A program made the translations under genes and the position numbers. Positions 26,600 to 39,900 of a stretch of DNA of 64,000 bases are shown here, one piece after another. Origin of the DNA: Sipunculus nudus (taxonomy: Eukaryota; Annelida; Sipuncula; Golfingiida; Sipunculidae); the NCBI GenBank assembly GCA_026874595.1, contig CM049310.1, forward strand, positions 83,427,056 to 83,491,055, given 5' to 3'. The notes below the pieces were generated by a model that did no database searches, had not been told where the DNA came from, and saw only the letters and a program-made list of their open reading frames with translations. Numbering within the stretch: position 1 is the first letter of the stretch; every line of letters begins with the position of its first letter.

Positions 26600-26880
26600 A
26601 TATGCTCATCATGCTGTGGTCATACAGTGCAGTCATCCCAGACCTCCCTGGCTATAACCACTGCTTTGTATAGTAAGGTTTTCTGGGTCTGACCACCAGG
26701 GTTGGAACAGGGCAAAGAATTGCAATCAGACCAATGAGAGTGTAATATCACATTGTGCATCCAGCAAAATTTTAAACATGGGACACCCACTCTCATTGGT
26801 CTGGTTACACCGAGACACCCACTCTCATGGGTCGAATTCTTGGCTCTGTGCCAGAACTGGTGTCAGGACAGAAGAGTGGG
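26600..26880 (+). mobile_element. Foldback/MITE family, copy 3
   Basis: ATGCTCATCATGCTGTGG, TACAGTGCAGTCATCCCAG and CTGGGTCTGACCACCAGGG form the left arm. It is followed by the internal CAGACCAATGAGAGTGTAAT, CATTGTGCATCCAGC and CACTCTCATTGGTCTGG palindromic parts. Close to the interior of the copy at 45685, but the right arm is missing. Confidence 0.8.
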
Positions 26881-29139
26881 TTTGTTGAACGGCATTTGTG
26901 ATTTGTGAGAGATTGTTCTAACATATAAAAAAGTGCAGTGATTCAGGGAATATTTAAATAAAATTTAAAATAAAATGGGACGACCGCTTGTTTGGGTTTT
27001 TGGTGTCCGTTTCTAGGATTTTCTATCCTGCGATTAGCAGTATATGGCGCCCCTGCTTCTGTCAAAATATGTTGGCTTGTTTATATGAGCAATGGGTGTA
27101 TTTGCCATTCAAGTACCATCTTTATTAAATATGTTAGTATTAAGATGATGAATACACTATATAAATTGTTTAAATTAGTTATTATATAATTCATACTTTT
27201 ATACAATCATCATTCACACTTTTTGGCTTCCCTGGATTGCTGTGAGCATGCTGCAAAAATATGTCAAACAAATGTGATAATATCAATGGCTCATAAGACA
27301 TGACACAACTGAAACTAAGTAGACTGAGAAGGAGGGGGGTACTTTTTGGGGTACTAAAAATATATGTTAAAATCAATTTTGAGAGCTTCTAGGCTGTCAT
27401 TACATCTAATACAGTAATGCATATTTAATCATGGTCTGATCAATTATTCATTAGTATATTTCTGTTCTAAAGTAACATCATTTATACTGAGTTTTATACT
27501 GATATGGTAGTTGATAATCCTGAGAAAGTAGTATACATTTTGACAAGTGAGTTTCCTATGCAGCTATGGCCAGTGGGATATAATTTTTGATAAATACTGT
27601 TTACAATTCTGCTCTGAGGGTTCATTGGACAATTCTACAATGTAATTTTATTTGACTTAGAACTCAGCAAGGCTGCCCTTTGGATCCCAGTGACCCGACC
27701 TAAGCTTGTAACATCAGACCTGGGTCCAGCAATCTGGCCTTGAGGTTAAGAGGAGACCCCAAAGGGACGTATCCCACAATTCCAGACCATCGCTGATCAG
27801 TATCTCTAAGACCCAGAACATGGTCCTGGCCGTTGTTAGAATAATAAAAAAGCTCCTCAACTCACGACATTGGTCTTTGCTACAGTGTTTATAGATAACA
27901 TATATACTATTTAGATAACATATATCATTTAACAACATAGTTCAAGATATGACAATGATTTGTCTGTTTCTGCTCAGCTCTGCTGAGAACCAGACACATC
28001 TGTTAAAAACTTGGGACATCAGTTAAATATTCACCAAAATGTAAGTCCTTTGTTCCTTTTAAGCTGTCCAAGGAATAAGCAAAAAGTGGCAGACTATTCA
28101 ATTAACCTTCAGACAAACTGGCAGAATGAAAAACGTGGGACATTATCAGGAGAACCATTCTGGTTACAGACAGACTGTAGACCAGCCCCCCAAAAGAAAG
28201 ACTTGGACCAAACACACAACCCTTGGCAAATCCATTTTTGTTACCACTTAGACATGCACGCCATTGCAGCAAAACCACAACTAGATCTGTAGACTTTTAC
28301 CTAACAACATTTCAGGCCATTTCAAGGCTTTTGGAAGCCCCTTCTAAAGCTTTCAAGACTAATTTCAAAGTGAATTAGATGATATATCTTTGAGCCAGTG
28401 ACCATGGATAGGTGGACTGGATACACATCAACCTGTTAGTTTTAAAATTCCATCATGATACATAACTGACCAGGGAGAACACAAGCAATTTGGTTCCTGG
28501 CCAGTAGAGCTAAATCAATTAATTTGTGAATTCTCTAGGAACTCTCTTCATGTGCTGTTAAGCTCTCCAGTCATGCTTTATATTCCCAGGAATTCCCAGC
28601 ATGCCAAGTTTCACCGATCAGTGTTAAGCTGACTGTTTTCCAAGATCCCCAGGCTCTAATTACTTGCATGGCTAAGCTATGTTCTCTTGAAATGATAACT
28701 ATTAATTCTGCTTAATTAAAATTTGGAAGACGAGTTAGAATAATAATATTTTATGTGAAAAAAAATCATTAAAAATGTATTCATGAGTAGCTGTAAAAGG
28801 CTGGATGCCTGGATCATTTATTCTATGATAATTCATGTGATCTTAATGATAGCTAGGAGCTCCGATAACCTTCCAGTCTTTCAACTTGTTCTTATTTGCT
28901 GTCTATATCAATTGATCCTATTCAATATAAAATTAAATTAATTTACAAAGTCACATTTAATTGTAAATGAAATAACTCACAACTGCAGAATACCTTTGAA
29001 ATTAAACAGAGAAACTTCTCTTCCTGATCCAAACAATTTCTATGAAGAGACTAAAGAAAAACACACATACATGCAGACATATATACACACACAGGCATAC
29101 AACTGACTCTAGCCAATCAAATGTGTATTCTAAACATTG
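26881..29139. other. Non-coding stretch, nothing recognised
   Basis: No exon or known repeat. A short CA/TA low-complexity run lies near 29056-29100. Confidence 0.5.
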
Positions 29140-29480
29140 AAGAGGCCTATTTGAATATATTTGATGTCTATTAACAACCAAATAATCCCTTGACCTTTTA
29201 TATAAATAGGCCAGAAAATTCCAAAACCATGGTATACACAGGCTGTTAAATTTGTTTATATATCCAAGTGTCTATGACATGGGGGCCAATTAAAATAATC
29301 CAAACACATTCAACAAGGATATCTTGTGGCAAGTCAAATGAACCAAAGTTTTGCAACAAGTGACCTTTCACCTACCAGACATGTGCAACCCACAACCTTC
29401 AGTTACATGGTATATATGTTTTTTCGAAAGGGCCACACCTACCATGTTTACTAATAGCTTGTAGATATACATGGTCATAC
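29140..29480 (+). repeat. Dispersed repeat family R3, copy 1
   Basis: TTTGATGTCTATTAACAACC, ACACAGGCTGTTAAATTTG, ATTCAACAAGGATATCTTG, CCAAAGTTTTGCAACAAG and CCATGTTTACTAATAGCTTG occur in the same order and spacing as related words at 56195-56540. No terminal repeats identified. Confidence 0.7.
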
Positions 29481-30844
29481 ATCCATCACAGAGGTGTTAT
29501 ATGAACCTTTATTAGCAGGAATCACCAACAGTACATTAATATGTATGCAGAGAAAGTCAGAAATCACATGTACCCGTATTCTAGAGATAAGGCAGGTTAA
29601 TAGCTTGCTTAATGGAAATTAACTCACTAACTTATGCTTCTGTTAACCAGGCTAAAAAATATTCCCCTTTCAAAAGATAAATCAAAAAGTATGATTGCTC
29701 AGATAATAACCAAGGCTTTCCATCTTTCATATCATGAGATTGGGTGGAGGAGCACTGTGTTAACAGATGCCTTGTTGAACCTGATCTGGATAAACTGGTG
29801 GTTCCTCAGCATTCCATAGGTGATTTTATGAAGGTTTGGTGTTTTATTTAGGGTCTCTGCATTAGTAATGATGCAACAAAACATGACCAGGTGGCAGATC
29901 TTTCACGACTAACCCTGTAGTAACCTGTAATAACAAGAACATGCTATTACTGCCCAGGCAACCCCATGTCCATCTGTTACAGACCCTGCTTTTCATCCGA
30001 TCATCGGTGCGGCCATCTAACTTGACAGCTTTCTAAACGGTGACTGTGGATGATAACTTCTTGCTCAACTTGAGGATGAATGTTGTGGCAGCTGCTCTGC
30101 TCCATCTGAGCATGATCTGATCAGATGCTGGGCAGTAAGCCTCATCCGCAAGGTTAATGAGAGAATAAAACCTATTGGTAACCGGGATCAGACCCACCCC
30201 CGAGTGTTTTTTATGTTCAATATGTGTGCACTTTCCAACATGTGGCAGAAAACTATGCCTAAAAAGCAATCAATCAAGACTGACAGCCAACATATATATA
30301 AACATACATGTCTGGAGTCTAGGCTTTTAAATGTCTAGCGGCTTGCACTTCAAAGGAACAAATCCATAAGGTAGACATTGACTTAGGCTTAAACGATGCC
30401 TGTGTGCTGGGCCACTGAATATAAGACACTTCTAATACATGGCTTATCTCTCTTTAACTGGTAATAAATAAACAAGGCCACAGGATATCAACATCCTTTT
30501 TTTCCAATATCACATAATACTGGGTTAACTGATAGGGCTACTAAGATTTTTTTTTTACAGAATGCATGCCTGAACACTGTAAGGTTTCAACAAATGTACA
30601 CTCTGCTACAGTTTCTTGTTTCTGATCAGGTTGTCTTATTTTGAAATTGGAATGTAATTCAAATCAAATCTGGAAGTAATAGAAACATAGGCTTACTGAC
30701 TAATATAAGTAACAGTACACAGGAGTAAAAGGAGGAAACAGTAGTGAATTAAAATGAAATAGTCTTGAACTATATAAAAATTTTCTTTGATTAGAACTAA
30801 CATATTAATTAACACCTGTTGTCTGTTAAATATTAAAGTTTAAT
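29481..30844. other. Non-coding stretch, nothing recognised
   Basis: No exon or repeat landmarks. Confidence 0.5.
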
Positions 30845-31690
30845 TCTTTCCGGCTTAAATGCAAGAGTCTATGAAGTCCCCCTGTCATGTTTCACAGAGA
30901 GCTTCTTTTTGGCTGAAATAGAAAAGTCTATGAAGTCCCTCTGTCATGTTTCATGGAAAGCTTCTTTCTGGCTGAAATAAAAAAAGTCAATTGTAACGGG
31001 GAACACCACAGGGAAACAGGGCGTGAAAACAGACTGCCAAGGCCAAGAGTGTGTAACGACCAGTTTATTCATATAGTAGAGAAAAACCCCTATCAAGAGA
31101 GGATAGGGGCAAAATTTGTTGAACATGAGTGCAAGAACCCTCATGATGGCCACGTGCCTGGTGGTGCTCATTGCCAGGCGTACGGCTGTAGCAAAAGCTC
31201 ATACTATACCGAAATACTCAAGTGTGCCTCCTGTAACGTTTTATGCAGTCACATCGGAGCAAGGTTTACGACGGAATGGCAACAGATGACCACGATCCAC
31301 TAACTTGAAAAGCAAAAGCGTTTGTTTTACAGACATTGAATTGTCTTCCCTACAGTTGGCTCAAGGCTAACTGAAAAGAGCCATTCATGTGGAACGCATG
31401 CACTGACCTTAGTACATGGTGAACAACCGTGTGTTCCTTAATTGTGATGAAAACAGGTCTGTGAATTCGCCCTGTTACACTTTTAAGTCCCTCTGTCATG
31501 TTTCATGGAAAGCTTCTTTCTGGCTGAAATACAAAAGTCTATGAAACCCCCCGTCATGTTTCATGGAAAGCTTTCTGGCTGAAATACAAAAGTTTATGAA
31601 GTCCCTCTACAATGTTCCACAGAAAGCTTCTTTTTGACTGAAACACAATACTCTGGGAGGTTTCCCTGCCATGTTTACAATACAAAGTTG
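30845..31690. repeat. 59-bp tandem repeat interrupted by a TIR element
   Basis: Units of GAAGTCCCTCTGTCATGTTT then CATGGAAAGCTTCTTTCTGG and CTGAAATACAAAAGTCTAT (59 bp). Two to three copies lie left of 30992 and three copies right of 31479. The array is split in mid-unit by the element described next. End units are degenerate. Confidence 0.92.
30992..31479. mobile_element. 488-bp TIR element with coding-like interior
   Basis: Inserted within the 59-bp array. Left end TGTAACGGGGAA; right end complement TGTAACAGGGCGAA, so the inverted repeats are about 12-14 bp. No clear target duplication is seen. The interior is richer in G+C than its surroundings and holds an open frame to 31303 on the + strand, Cys/His rich (eight Cys, including CASCNVLC near the end). 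The frame is continuous with the upstream array, so its ATG at 30953 is probably not meaningful. A perfect 8-bp stem hairpin (CCCCTATC, 7-nt loop, GATAGGGG) lies at 31087-31109. I do not recognise the protein. It could be a non-autonomous transposon carrying a captured gene fragment. Confidence 0.6.
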
Positions 31691-34169
31691 TTTCAGAAGT
31701 TACCAGAGTAAAATTCTAAATTTAGCATCCACACCAAAGGCCCAGGTGTCAAACTCTGTCAATGAGATGCACAAAAAATCAGACCTAAAACCCCAAAGAA
31801 AGCCAGCACAGATAATGATTCTGATCACAGGGGGTTCTGTTTAAATTTATCTTCAAAATGGTTCGAGCTTAATGCAAATTCCTTCATCATAAAAAGGAAT
31901 CAAAATTATTAGTTATATCCTGCTTATCACTCCAGAGAAATGATTCAAAATGAACCTTAAGCTAACCATCAGAGGTGACTTCAGTTTCTGGTCAGAGCCC
32001 AGGGGACTTTGATATCTGAGTTATTTGACCTCGGCTAAACCTACATGTTTTACAAATGCCCTAATTGTGGCCTTTGGAAGAAGATTTTGCATGCAGGTCA
32101 CCACCTGAGAGGAAATATATACATTGTTATATAACTATAGTTACAGCTATAAACCAGATAAATTCGGTCAGTATTTACAACAGACCAGGGAAAATAAGTT
32201 ACAGATTCAATTTGGTTATATTCCCAGAAGACAACAGTGACATTTCAAACAAAGAGTATACACATAGGATAAAGTTTCCGATATACTCCCAGCTTGGACT
32301 TGTTGCCACAAGGGGCCATATCTCTTTTTCTTCAACATCATTTTTTGCTCCTTTATATGTAGTATACCTGCCGAGGCTGAGTAAACCATACATGCATAGG
32401 ATATATAACAATATTACCCAATCAGTCATTACGGCTCAGATCAATTAAACTAGAGCAATCATATCTGAATGGAACTGATAACATTATGTAATTTGTTGTC
32501 ACCCAATCTGAGTCCTCAAGGCTGAATTTAATTAAACCAGAGCAAATGTATGAAGCAAATATATACCAGTAACTGTGTATACTTTATTGTCAAAGGATTT
32601 GAGTCCTTAATGCTGACTTTAACTAAACTAGAGCAATCACATCTGAAAAGAACTGAGGTCACCTTTTTGTTTCTAAGATGAGATTTTTAATATATTTTCA
32701 TTCACAAGCAGGACCATGGTAGGTATGGCAAAACTTACCTGATCATGATATATTCTTTAGAAAAATGTAACAGAAATGATAATCAAAACAAGTTACATAC
32801 TCAGAAATATATAAAGTGAAAGATCTATTGATTCATGCTAGTGACCTCTTCTCTTTAATTTCTACAGACTGTCAACTCTAAATGCAAACTGTTGATTTGT
32901 CCTCAAGCTAAACGGTTCAATAGATTTAATGTAGCTGCAAACTAGAAATCTGCATTATCCACAAATTAACCAGGTCATAAACATATGATATGTAATTATA
33001 TTTAATGCCTGAGTTATGTTTCATGTTTCCTAGTGGATCATAGAAGTTACACACCAGCTAATCAGGGACAGGGTGGCTATTAATAAGGTAAAGCCATCAG
33101 AAGCAAGAAATGAAAGCGCAAATAGCAGCCTTGCAGTGCCATATGCAGACACAGGCGTCAAAAGCCGTGTCCCTTTCTGCTGATTTAACGTAAATGGCTC
33201 AGCATCCATCATGCCCAAGGTGTTTTATGACAGTATCATCACAGAAGGCTGAACTTGGCCTTTGAAGTACTTTTTATCCAAGAAATTTAATGTACTTCAG
33301 TGCATTTATCTTTATAGTGAATATGTAAAAAACAGGCTTGCTGTATACACAGAGGTTTACCTCATTCATCAGTTTCTCTGAATTTATACACACCACAATA
33401 TCATAATTAAAGAACAGTCATAAAGATAGATGTATGCCTTGCTGGTAGCCTGTATGACTTTAATCAACAAAGTAGCTTTCACAACTGAAATCTCATTAGG
33501 TTGGTCTTAAATCTTGTAAGACTTTTTTTTTTCAAAATTAAACTATGTCCAACCAGTGGTGTGTTCAGTGGGAAAGGGGGACTGAGATCTATTAAAGAAC
33601 TATTATACAACACATATAATCCAGTTAAAATGTGCTGCAGGCCACTGCAAAACTTGTAATAGGGAAGTTTTCCAAGATTGCTTTTCCTTGGGTTAAATAG
33701 CTTCCTTTGCACTTTTACGATACCATTTTAATACTTTTTTTCATTTCATTTCACTATAACCTTTTCACGGTCTATTCCTGAGTCATCAGCCTGTATCAAA
33801 TTGAGCTTCCCTATGGAGAGTCTCTGTCACCTCTTTCTCTTGACAGAAAACTTGGCTTATCTTGGAAAGCAAAAACAACAGTTCCAGTGTTTACTTATCA
33901 TAGGATTTTTGGAGTCTTTGTTTGTGAAAAATTGTATGTACAGTGCAAAGCCATATATACTGAGTAACAAGCTGCTACTACAGGCCTGCCTTCCTTTTAG
34001 AAGATTTGTGGCTGTGAAAAAGTTTGCCGTGAAAAAGGTTGCCTTGCTGTTGGAAAAGATTATTTCAATTCAGGTCCATGAAAAGTATTCATTTAACAGT
34101 CAAAAGGCTTGTAACTTAATGTTTCTCAAGACAGCAAAATAAGAAGTGCCAGTTGTTCTTGCACCATCT
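31691..34169. other. Non-coding stretch, nothing recognised
   Basis: Short motifs such as TGAGTCCT(C/T)AAGGCTGA recur loosely around 32400-32650 (AACTAGAGCAATCA twice). The 127-residue open frame at 32065-32448 has no recognisable family. Confidence 0.45.
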
Positions 34170-35700
34170 CATTTATAGAAAACGGAAAGAAATAAAAAAA
34201 GGAGAAAAGTAAAGAAACAACCTTTTTTTACAAGATCACAGTTTTCCAACTATATGGCGAAAATAAAGAAACACAATGGAGAAAATAGAGAAATGCAACC
34301 TTTACAATTTTTATCTAAAAGATAAATGCAGAAATACAACCCTATATAGATCTTTTTTCTCCAAACAGAAAAAAATTAAGTAATGCAGCATATCAAAGAG
34401 ATATATTTCTTCAAGACAAAAAGGGGAAATAAAAAATGCATCCTTTCACAGGGGCTGAAATTCTATGAAACAAGAGCAATGCAAATGCTACTACATATGC
34501 CTGTTGCATATTTTGTGACCTCTGACCTGATTAAATAGACATGAATTTGCTGAGAATGTTAATCAGGTGAGATACTGTATTGGTTAATGCAATTAATGAG
34601 TCATAAAAAATTCCATCAGATTTTTGGTTAGTCAGGGTGGTGCACCAAGTGGGTTGACCTCTGAACTCATTAAATATGCATGAATTTTGCTGGAAACCAA
34701 ACTTAGGTGAGATACTATATGGATTAATATTTCTATTGAGTTTGATCAAAATCAATCATATTCCTTGTACTTAATTGTGACGACACCACCAATTGGCCTG
34801 TATGAAGCAACCTGGTGACCTCTGATCTCATTAAATATGCATGAATTTGCTGAGAAATTAACTGAGGTGAGAACCTCTTTGGTCAATAGTTAAAATGAGT
34901 TTCATGAAAATCCATAAGATTTTTGGTAAGTCCCCAGAGTACCTCCAAAGTGTGGTTAACTCTGACCTCATTAAATATGTGTATTTTGCTGGAAATTGAA
35001 CTTTAATATTGGCAAGATTATTTTACTGATTAACATTTCTGTTGAGTTTTATCAAAATCCATCATATTCCTCATAAATTATCATGGCAAAACCACAAAGT
35101 AGCCTAGTGACCTCTGATCTTATCAAATATGTGTAAATTTTGCCCAAAATCTAACTCGGACGAGATAATCTATTGGTAAGAAGTTATGGTAAGAGTTTCT
35201 TGAAAATCCATCAAAGCCCTGGTTAGTTATTGCAGCAACACTAAATGTTAACAAATGGATGACTGGTAGACTATAATACATCCTGTCATAGATGGGCCTA
35301 TATAAAAACGAAAGAAAATAATGATAAACAAGTTGCTGGGGGAAGGGAGGGGGTTCTATCTCCAGTAAAAAGAGAGAAGAAAGATAAAGAAATGCAATTA
35401 CTAGTAGATCCAGTCATAGCAGTCCTGGTATAAATAAGGAAACACTAAAGAAATGCTACCTTCAATGGATTTCTTGAAAGAATCGGAAAGAAATAAAGAA
35501 TGGGAAGTTGCTGCCTGGTGATCTTTCTCAAGCAAATTGGAGAAAAATGGAAGTAATGGTGATCCTTCTCAAGCAAACTAGAGAAAAAAATGAAGTAATG
35601 CAGCCTGTTGCTGGGTCATCTTTCTCCAACAAAATGGGTAAAATAGGAATCACAACCTGTTGCAGGGTTATCTCACTTCAGCATAATGAAAGTGGGCTGT
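34170..35700. repeat. Degenerate AAGAAATGCAAC tandem array, interrupted by repeat R4
   Basis: Loose ~60-bp units with GAAATAAAGAAATGCAAC, AAGTAATGCAGC and ATCTTTCTC(A/C)A words at 34170-34468 and again at 35300-35700. A copy of repeat R4 (34469-35310) sits between them. Confidence 0.7.
34469..35310 (+). repeat. Dispersed repeat R4, copy 1: ~147-bp periodic GACCTCATTAAATATG units
   Basis: Starts ACAAGAGCAATGCAAATG and ends CATCCTGTCATAGATGGGCC. In between, five cores of GTGACCTCTGAYCTCATTAA then ATATGCATGAATTT occur at about 34512, 34652, 34803, 34957 and 35099 (spacing 140-154). They alternate two kinds of following text (ATTTTTGGTTAGTC and ATCAAAATCAATCATATTCC). The shorter copy at 57748-58280 shares both ends and the core. 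Confidence 0.85.
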
Positions 35701-36257
35701 GACGTACTTCTCAGCCTCAAAGGTCTTGATCTCTGTCTCAGGGGTAAAAACTCGCAGTCCCGATCATGATCTTATCTTCACGACCAGAGACTTACATGTT
35801 TTGGGCTGTTTATTTAATTGGGTGTTCCTCTTAATAAATGCAGGCCTAAGACCCTGGATTGGAGGTTGCATATCAAACTTTTAGTCACAGTTTCCTCAGT
35901 GTTAACCTGATTCTGCCATCTTACATGCAATCTTGCATGCAAACTTGCGTCGAAAGAGAACTGAATGTTTTCAATAGTAACACTGTTATTTCAGAAATGT
36001 GATTATGCAGTGAGATAAAACAGGAAATAAAAGAGATGAGGGCCTAAATGCAGGAGAGTATAAGAAAGTATAAACCATTTTTATAAGAAAATTTAGAAAA
36101 TATATAGTCTGTGAAACACCCCTTGTAAAATATTTGTGTCATGCGTGTTACTACTTATCAGCCACTAATGTGGAAAACATCCAGATGTTCACCTTTCCAA
36201 CGGATTGGTACATGTATGCCTACAAACCAACACACAAAGAAGAAGCTTAGTTTACCC

Positions 36258-36649
36258 CAGTGATGTAGTTGAGTCCACACCATCCGAGCCTGAGAGCAAG
36301 TCCGAGTCCTTGAGGTTCGAGTCCATGAAAGTCTACATTCTTTGAGTCTCAGTCATTTGGAATTCAAGTTCAAGTCCGAGTCCCAAGTCCAAAACAAATC
36401 TTCTTAGTACCAAAAAATTTAAAAAGGATATTTGACATAATCTTGCATATTTTACGTTAGTTCACAAGTGCCCTTTACTTGAATGTTTAATAGCGTTTAG
36501 TCCCTCATGTAGAGCCAAAACTTTGTATGTTTCTATTGGACTCGAGATGGACCCAGACTGATTTCTCAAGTTCCTACCTCCAAGTCTTGAGTCCAAGTCT
36601 GAGGGGACCAGGATCCAATTCAAGTTCGGACTCATGTCCTACATCCCTG
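36258..36649. mobile_element. Non-autonomous hAT element made of GAGTCC repeats
   Basis: Left end CAGTGATGTAG, right end CTACATCCCTG, flanked by near-identical 8-bp duplications GTTTACCC (36250-36257) and GTTTACAC (36650-36657). The 392-bp interior is dominated by GAGTCC/AAGTCC words in both orientations (GAGTCC near the left end, GGACTC near the right), so much of the element is self-complementary. No transposase. Confidence 0.85.
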
Positions 36650-36839
36650 GTTTACACAACATATATCTGGTCAACTTCTATAAATTTGCACATATATACA
36701 TAATGTGTATATAAAATCACAAGCTGGATATGGGATATCCCTTAGTCAAGACCTACTTTTTATTTGTTTGAAATGCTAGCAGTGTCATTTATGTGCCCAT
36801 CTCATTTGTAAAACATTCATTACTGCAGTGGCATTCTTT

Positions 36840-36950
36840 TCAAGTTCAAGTTTTCAGCTCATCTGAGCTATAGTCGTGGTCCATTGTCCGTCATCCGTCC
36901 ATCTGTCCGTAGATGTGGCATGTTTTGAAACTGTAAGACCTAGGAATCCA
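36840..36950 (-). repeat. GGACGGAC-rich dispersed repeat, copy 2
   Basis: TTTTCAGCTCATCTGAGCTA then TAGTCGTGGTCCATTGTCCG and TCATCCGTCCATCTGTCCG, the inverse of 8041-8160. Confidence 0.7.
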
Positions 36951-39900
36951 AAATTTGGCATAATGTTAGATGTCTCCAAGATCTCCTACCAAGCCGAAAA
37001 CTGGGTCTTTGTGACTTTGTTCCTTTGAAGTTTGTGAAATTAAGTAAAAACCTCAATTTTTTTTTATTTAAAACCTATTTTCACACTTCAGGACTGCCTA
37101 ATATCAAAACCACTCATCTGTTTTTCCTCATATTTACCAAAAATATTCCTCTATATAATTCCTATGTACATGCCAGAAATTAGGTCTGTTTTATTCAATT
37201 TTAAAAAGTTATGGGCTCAAACATGATGCATTTTGTAAAAAATCAGAAAAGATATTTGATCACTTAACACAAAACATGTTAAAGCTAAGGACTTTCTTTT
37301 TCCAGTACTATAACTTAATCAAAATTAAATTGTATAACCAAAATTTGATCAGAATCTTTTAAATTTTTTAAAATCTTAGCAAAAAAATTAAAAATTGGTG
37401 CCTTAAATTTTGCCCAACTTTGGCCACAGCATGTTTTTTTTTTTCCTGTAAGTACTGTGGATTTAATTTTCACAGCATGTACACATAAGGATTTAATCTT
37501 TAAAAATCTGAAATTTGAAAATAAAAGCTGCAAAATTAGGCTAGTTATTGAATTTCTTTGGGAGGCTCTTGTTGTATCCCCTTACATTGTCAAGCAGTCC
37601 ACTTTGCTCACTGTAGGTCATTCAGTGCAGCTCTCTATGCTCCCGAGGATGTTGTTATGTAATCCCATCACTAGGGCAAGACCTCTCTCCACTGAGTTGA
37701 GTTTGATCAGGCTGTCTGCAGTTAATACCACAGGGAGCCTTTTTCTCTCCCCCCCCCCCCCCCCCTCCTCCCGACCCAATTCTGTTGACAGACCTGTGCT
37801 ATGAACTAGATGAATCTTATAATTAACATTTTTTTCAGCAAAGAGCAGTAACAACGGAGACCCCTCCCCCCACCCACCCCTTTAATACACTGGACTTATT
37901 TAATAAACAAGATGAATCTTATAATTTTAATGTTAAATAAATTCTTTTTGTTGAGACTTGGACAATTTTGATTTCTTTAAAGAAAAAAATGTTCAGGAAT
38001 TTAATCCCAATATTCAAATGTGATAAAATATTAGGATCTAATGTAAGTGCTAACTGACAAGATTAAAAGAAGATATAAATACTTTGTAGCATTTCATTCA
38101 TATCCCTTAAAGTTGGCGGGGCCAAGGTGTGAATAACACTGTAATCTTAGTATTAAAATTAGGAATATTGGTCAAACTTTGTGGGAATAATTTTTTTACT
38201 CATATGGCCATATATTTAACTTTTGAAAACTTAATTACCTTCACACAATTTTTTTGTTTATGAAATGTTACTTTTAATATAACACTTACTGTAGGCCCAT
38301 TTTTTCCCTTGGTGCATCACTAAATGGTTTAGCTCATGGCTAATATTCTGTAATTTACAGAGTTTCATTTCAGCAGGGCCATTTTCTTGTAGCTTTCCAA
38401 ATAATAATATACATGAACCAAAAGAAATAAAAATATTTTGCAGTTACTAATATTTTCCAAATGTGACCCATGGGTCCCTTGTTTTATGTAAAAATAATAA
38501 AAAGTGTTGTAGTTTTTTCCCTCTAATGCAACACCTACATTCTGCAATAAATGAACCAGACAGTTACATTGTGATATTTCTTTCTTTTTTTTTATGGAGT
38601 GTACCATAAAGTATCCTGTCCCATACACCAGCTTATATGTACAGTATTGAGGTCAAGCATCATGTTCTTATACCGTTCTCACTCACCAGGTGTCACTCTG
38701 TTACTGGATATATCCCAAATGAGCCCTTCAAATCATAATAAACATACCTACTCCATCTGTTAGGTTCATCATTAGCAGATTGACCTAGACAAAGTAAACG
38801 CACTTAATTTTTACTCAGTGTACTTTAAGAAGGCATCATTAAACTACATTTGAAGGTCACAACAGTTTTGTTGACTATTCTGTAAAAAATTTTAGACATC
38901 TTAAAAAAAAGGGCCACATATGACAATCAATGATAGAAATATGACCTGGTAGTCTACTGCTGTAATTATAAGACAGAAAATAATTTAATGTGTTTTTGTT
39001 TCAGTTAAAAAGTTTAAACTTCAACTGAAATGAGCTAAATATGTGCTATTTATAGACCTGAATGCATTAATGTAATTCTTGGTGTAACTTGTCTCTCTAG
39101 CCAGGAGAGTTCCATTTAGAAATATCCAGGCCAATAAAAGGCATCAAGAAACGATAATTTGCCTTGACTTTAGCAGAGGAACGATGATCCTCAACTCAAA
39201 TTTTGTCAATTTTCTACACAAGTGTATTCCACAGACTGACAACACCACTTACATTTTTGAGGTAGACATTTATTGTCCAAATCTAGTTGAGGCAGTGCAC
39301 ATAAAACTAGACAATACTTTACTGTTTCGTGGACATCTTAAAACAAGTCATTTGTCACTGTTACAGTGATGGATGCAGCCATTCCAGTATTAAACAGAAT
39401 TATTGCCTACTTAAAGCAGTATCCCTGGCAAAACTGCTAGATTTAAAATCAATCCAATGCATATTAGACCCTATACAGTATATATCATTTTAATCCTATG
39501 ATGGTCCTCTTTCTAATGGTGTATGTATTTATGAGATTCACTTTTGATTTCATTTATCATTTTTGAAAATTAAAAATTTTTAAATACAGTTTTTAGCAAC
39601 CAGAAACTGCAAAACCCCTTTTCAGCGGGCTCATGTCAAACTACATGCCAACATCTCAAACACAACTTTTTTTCCTCTATGATTTTTTTTTTTACCTTGA
39701 AATTGAATTTTTAAATTTAGATTCAAATTTTTCCAGATAGTATGCCTATTTTACATTTGCATACATAATAGTTTTTGATCGATTATTAAAAATGCAATCA
39801 ACTGCATTGATTATGAAAGTAAAGACTAATCATCAATATAATTGATTAATTGGAACCCCACTTTTGTCATGTCAAAAAACCCCATCCTATACAGAATGAT

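Noticed and set aside
32065-32448. 127-codon open frame
   Set aside because: No family signature, and an overlapping frame on the other strand is equally open.
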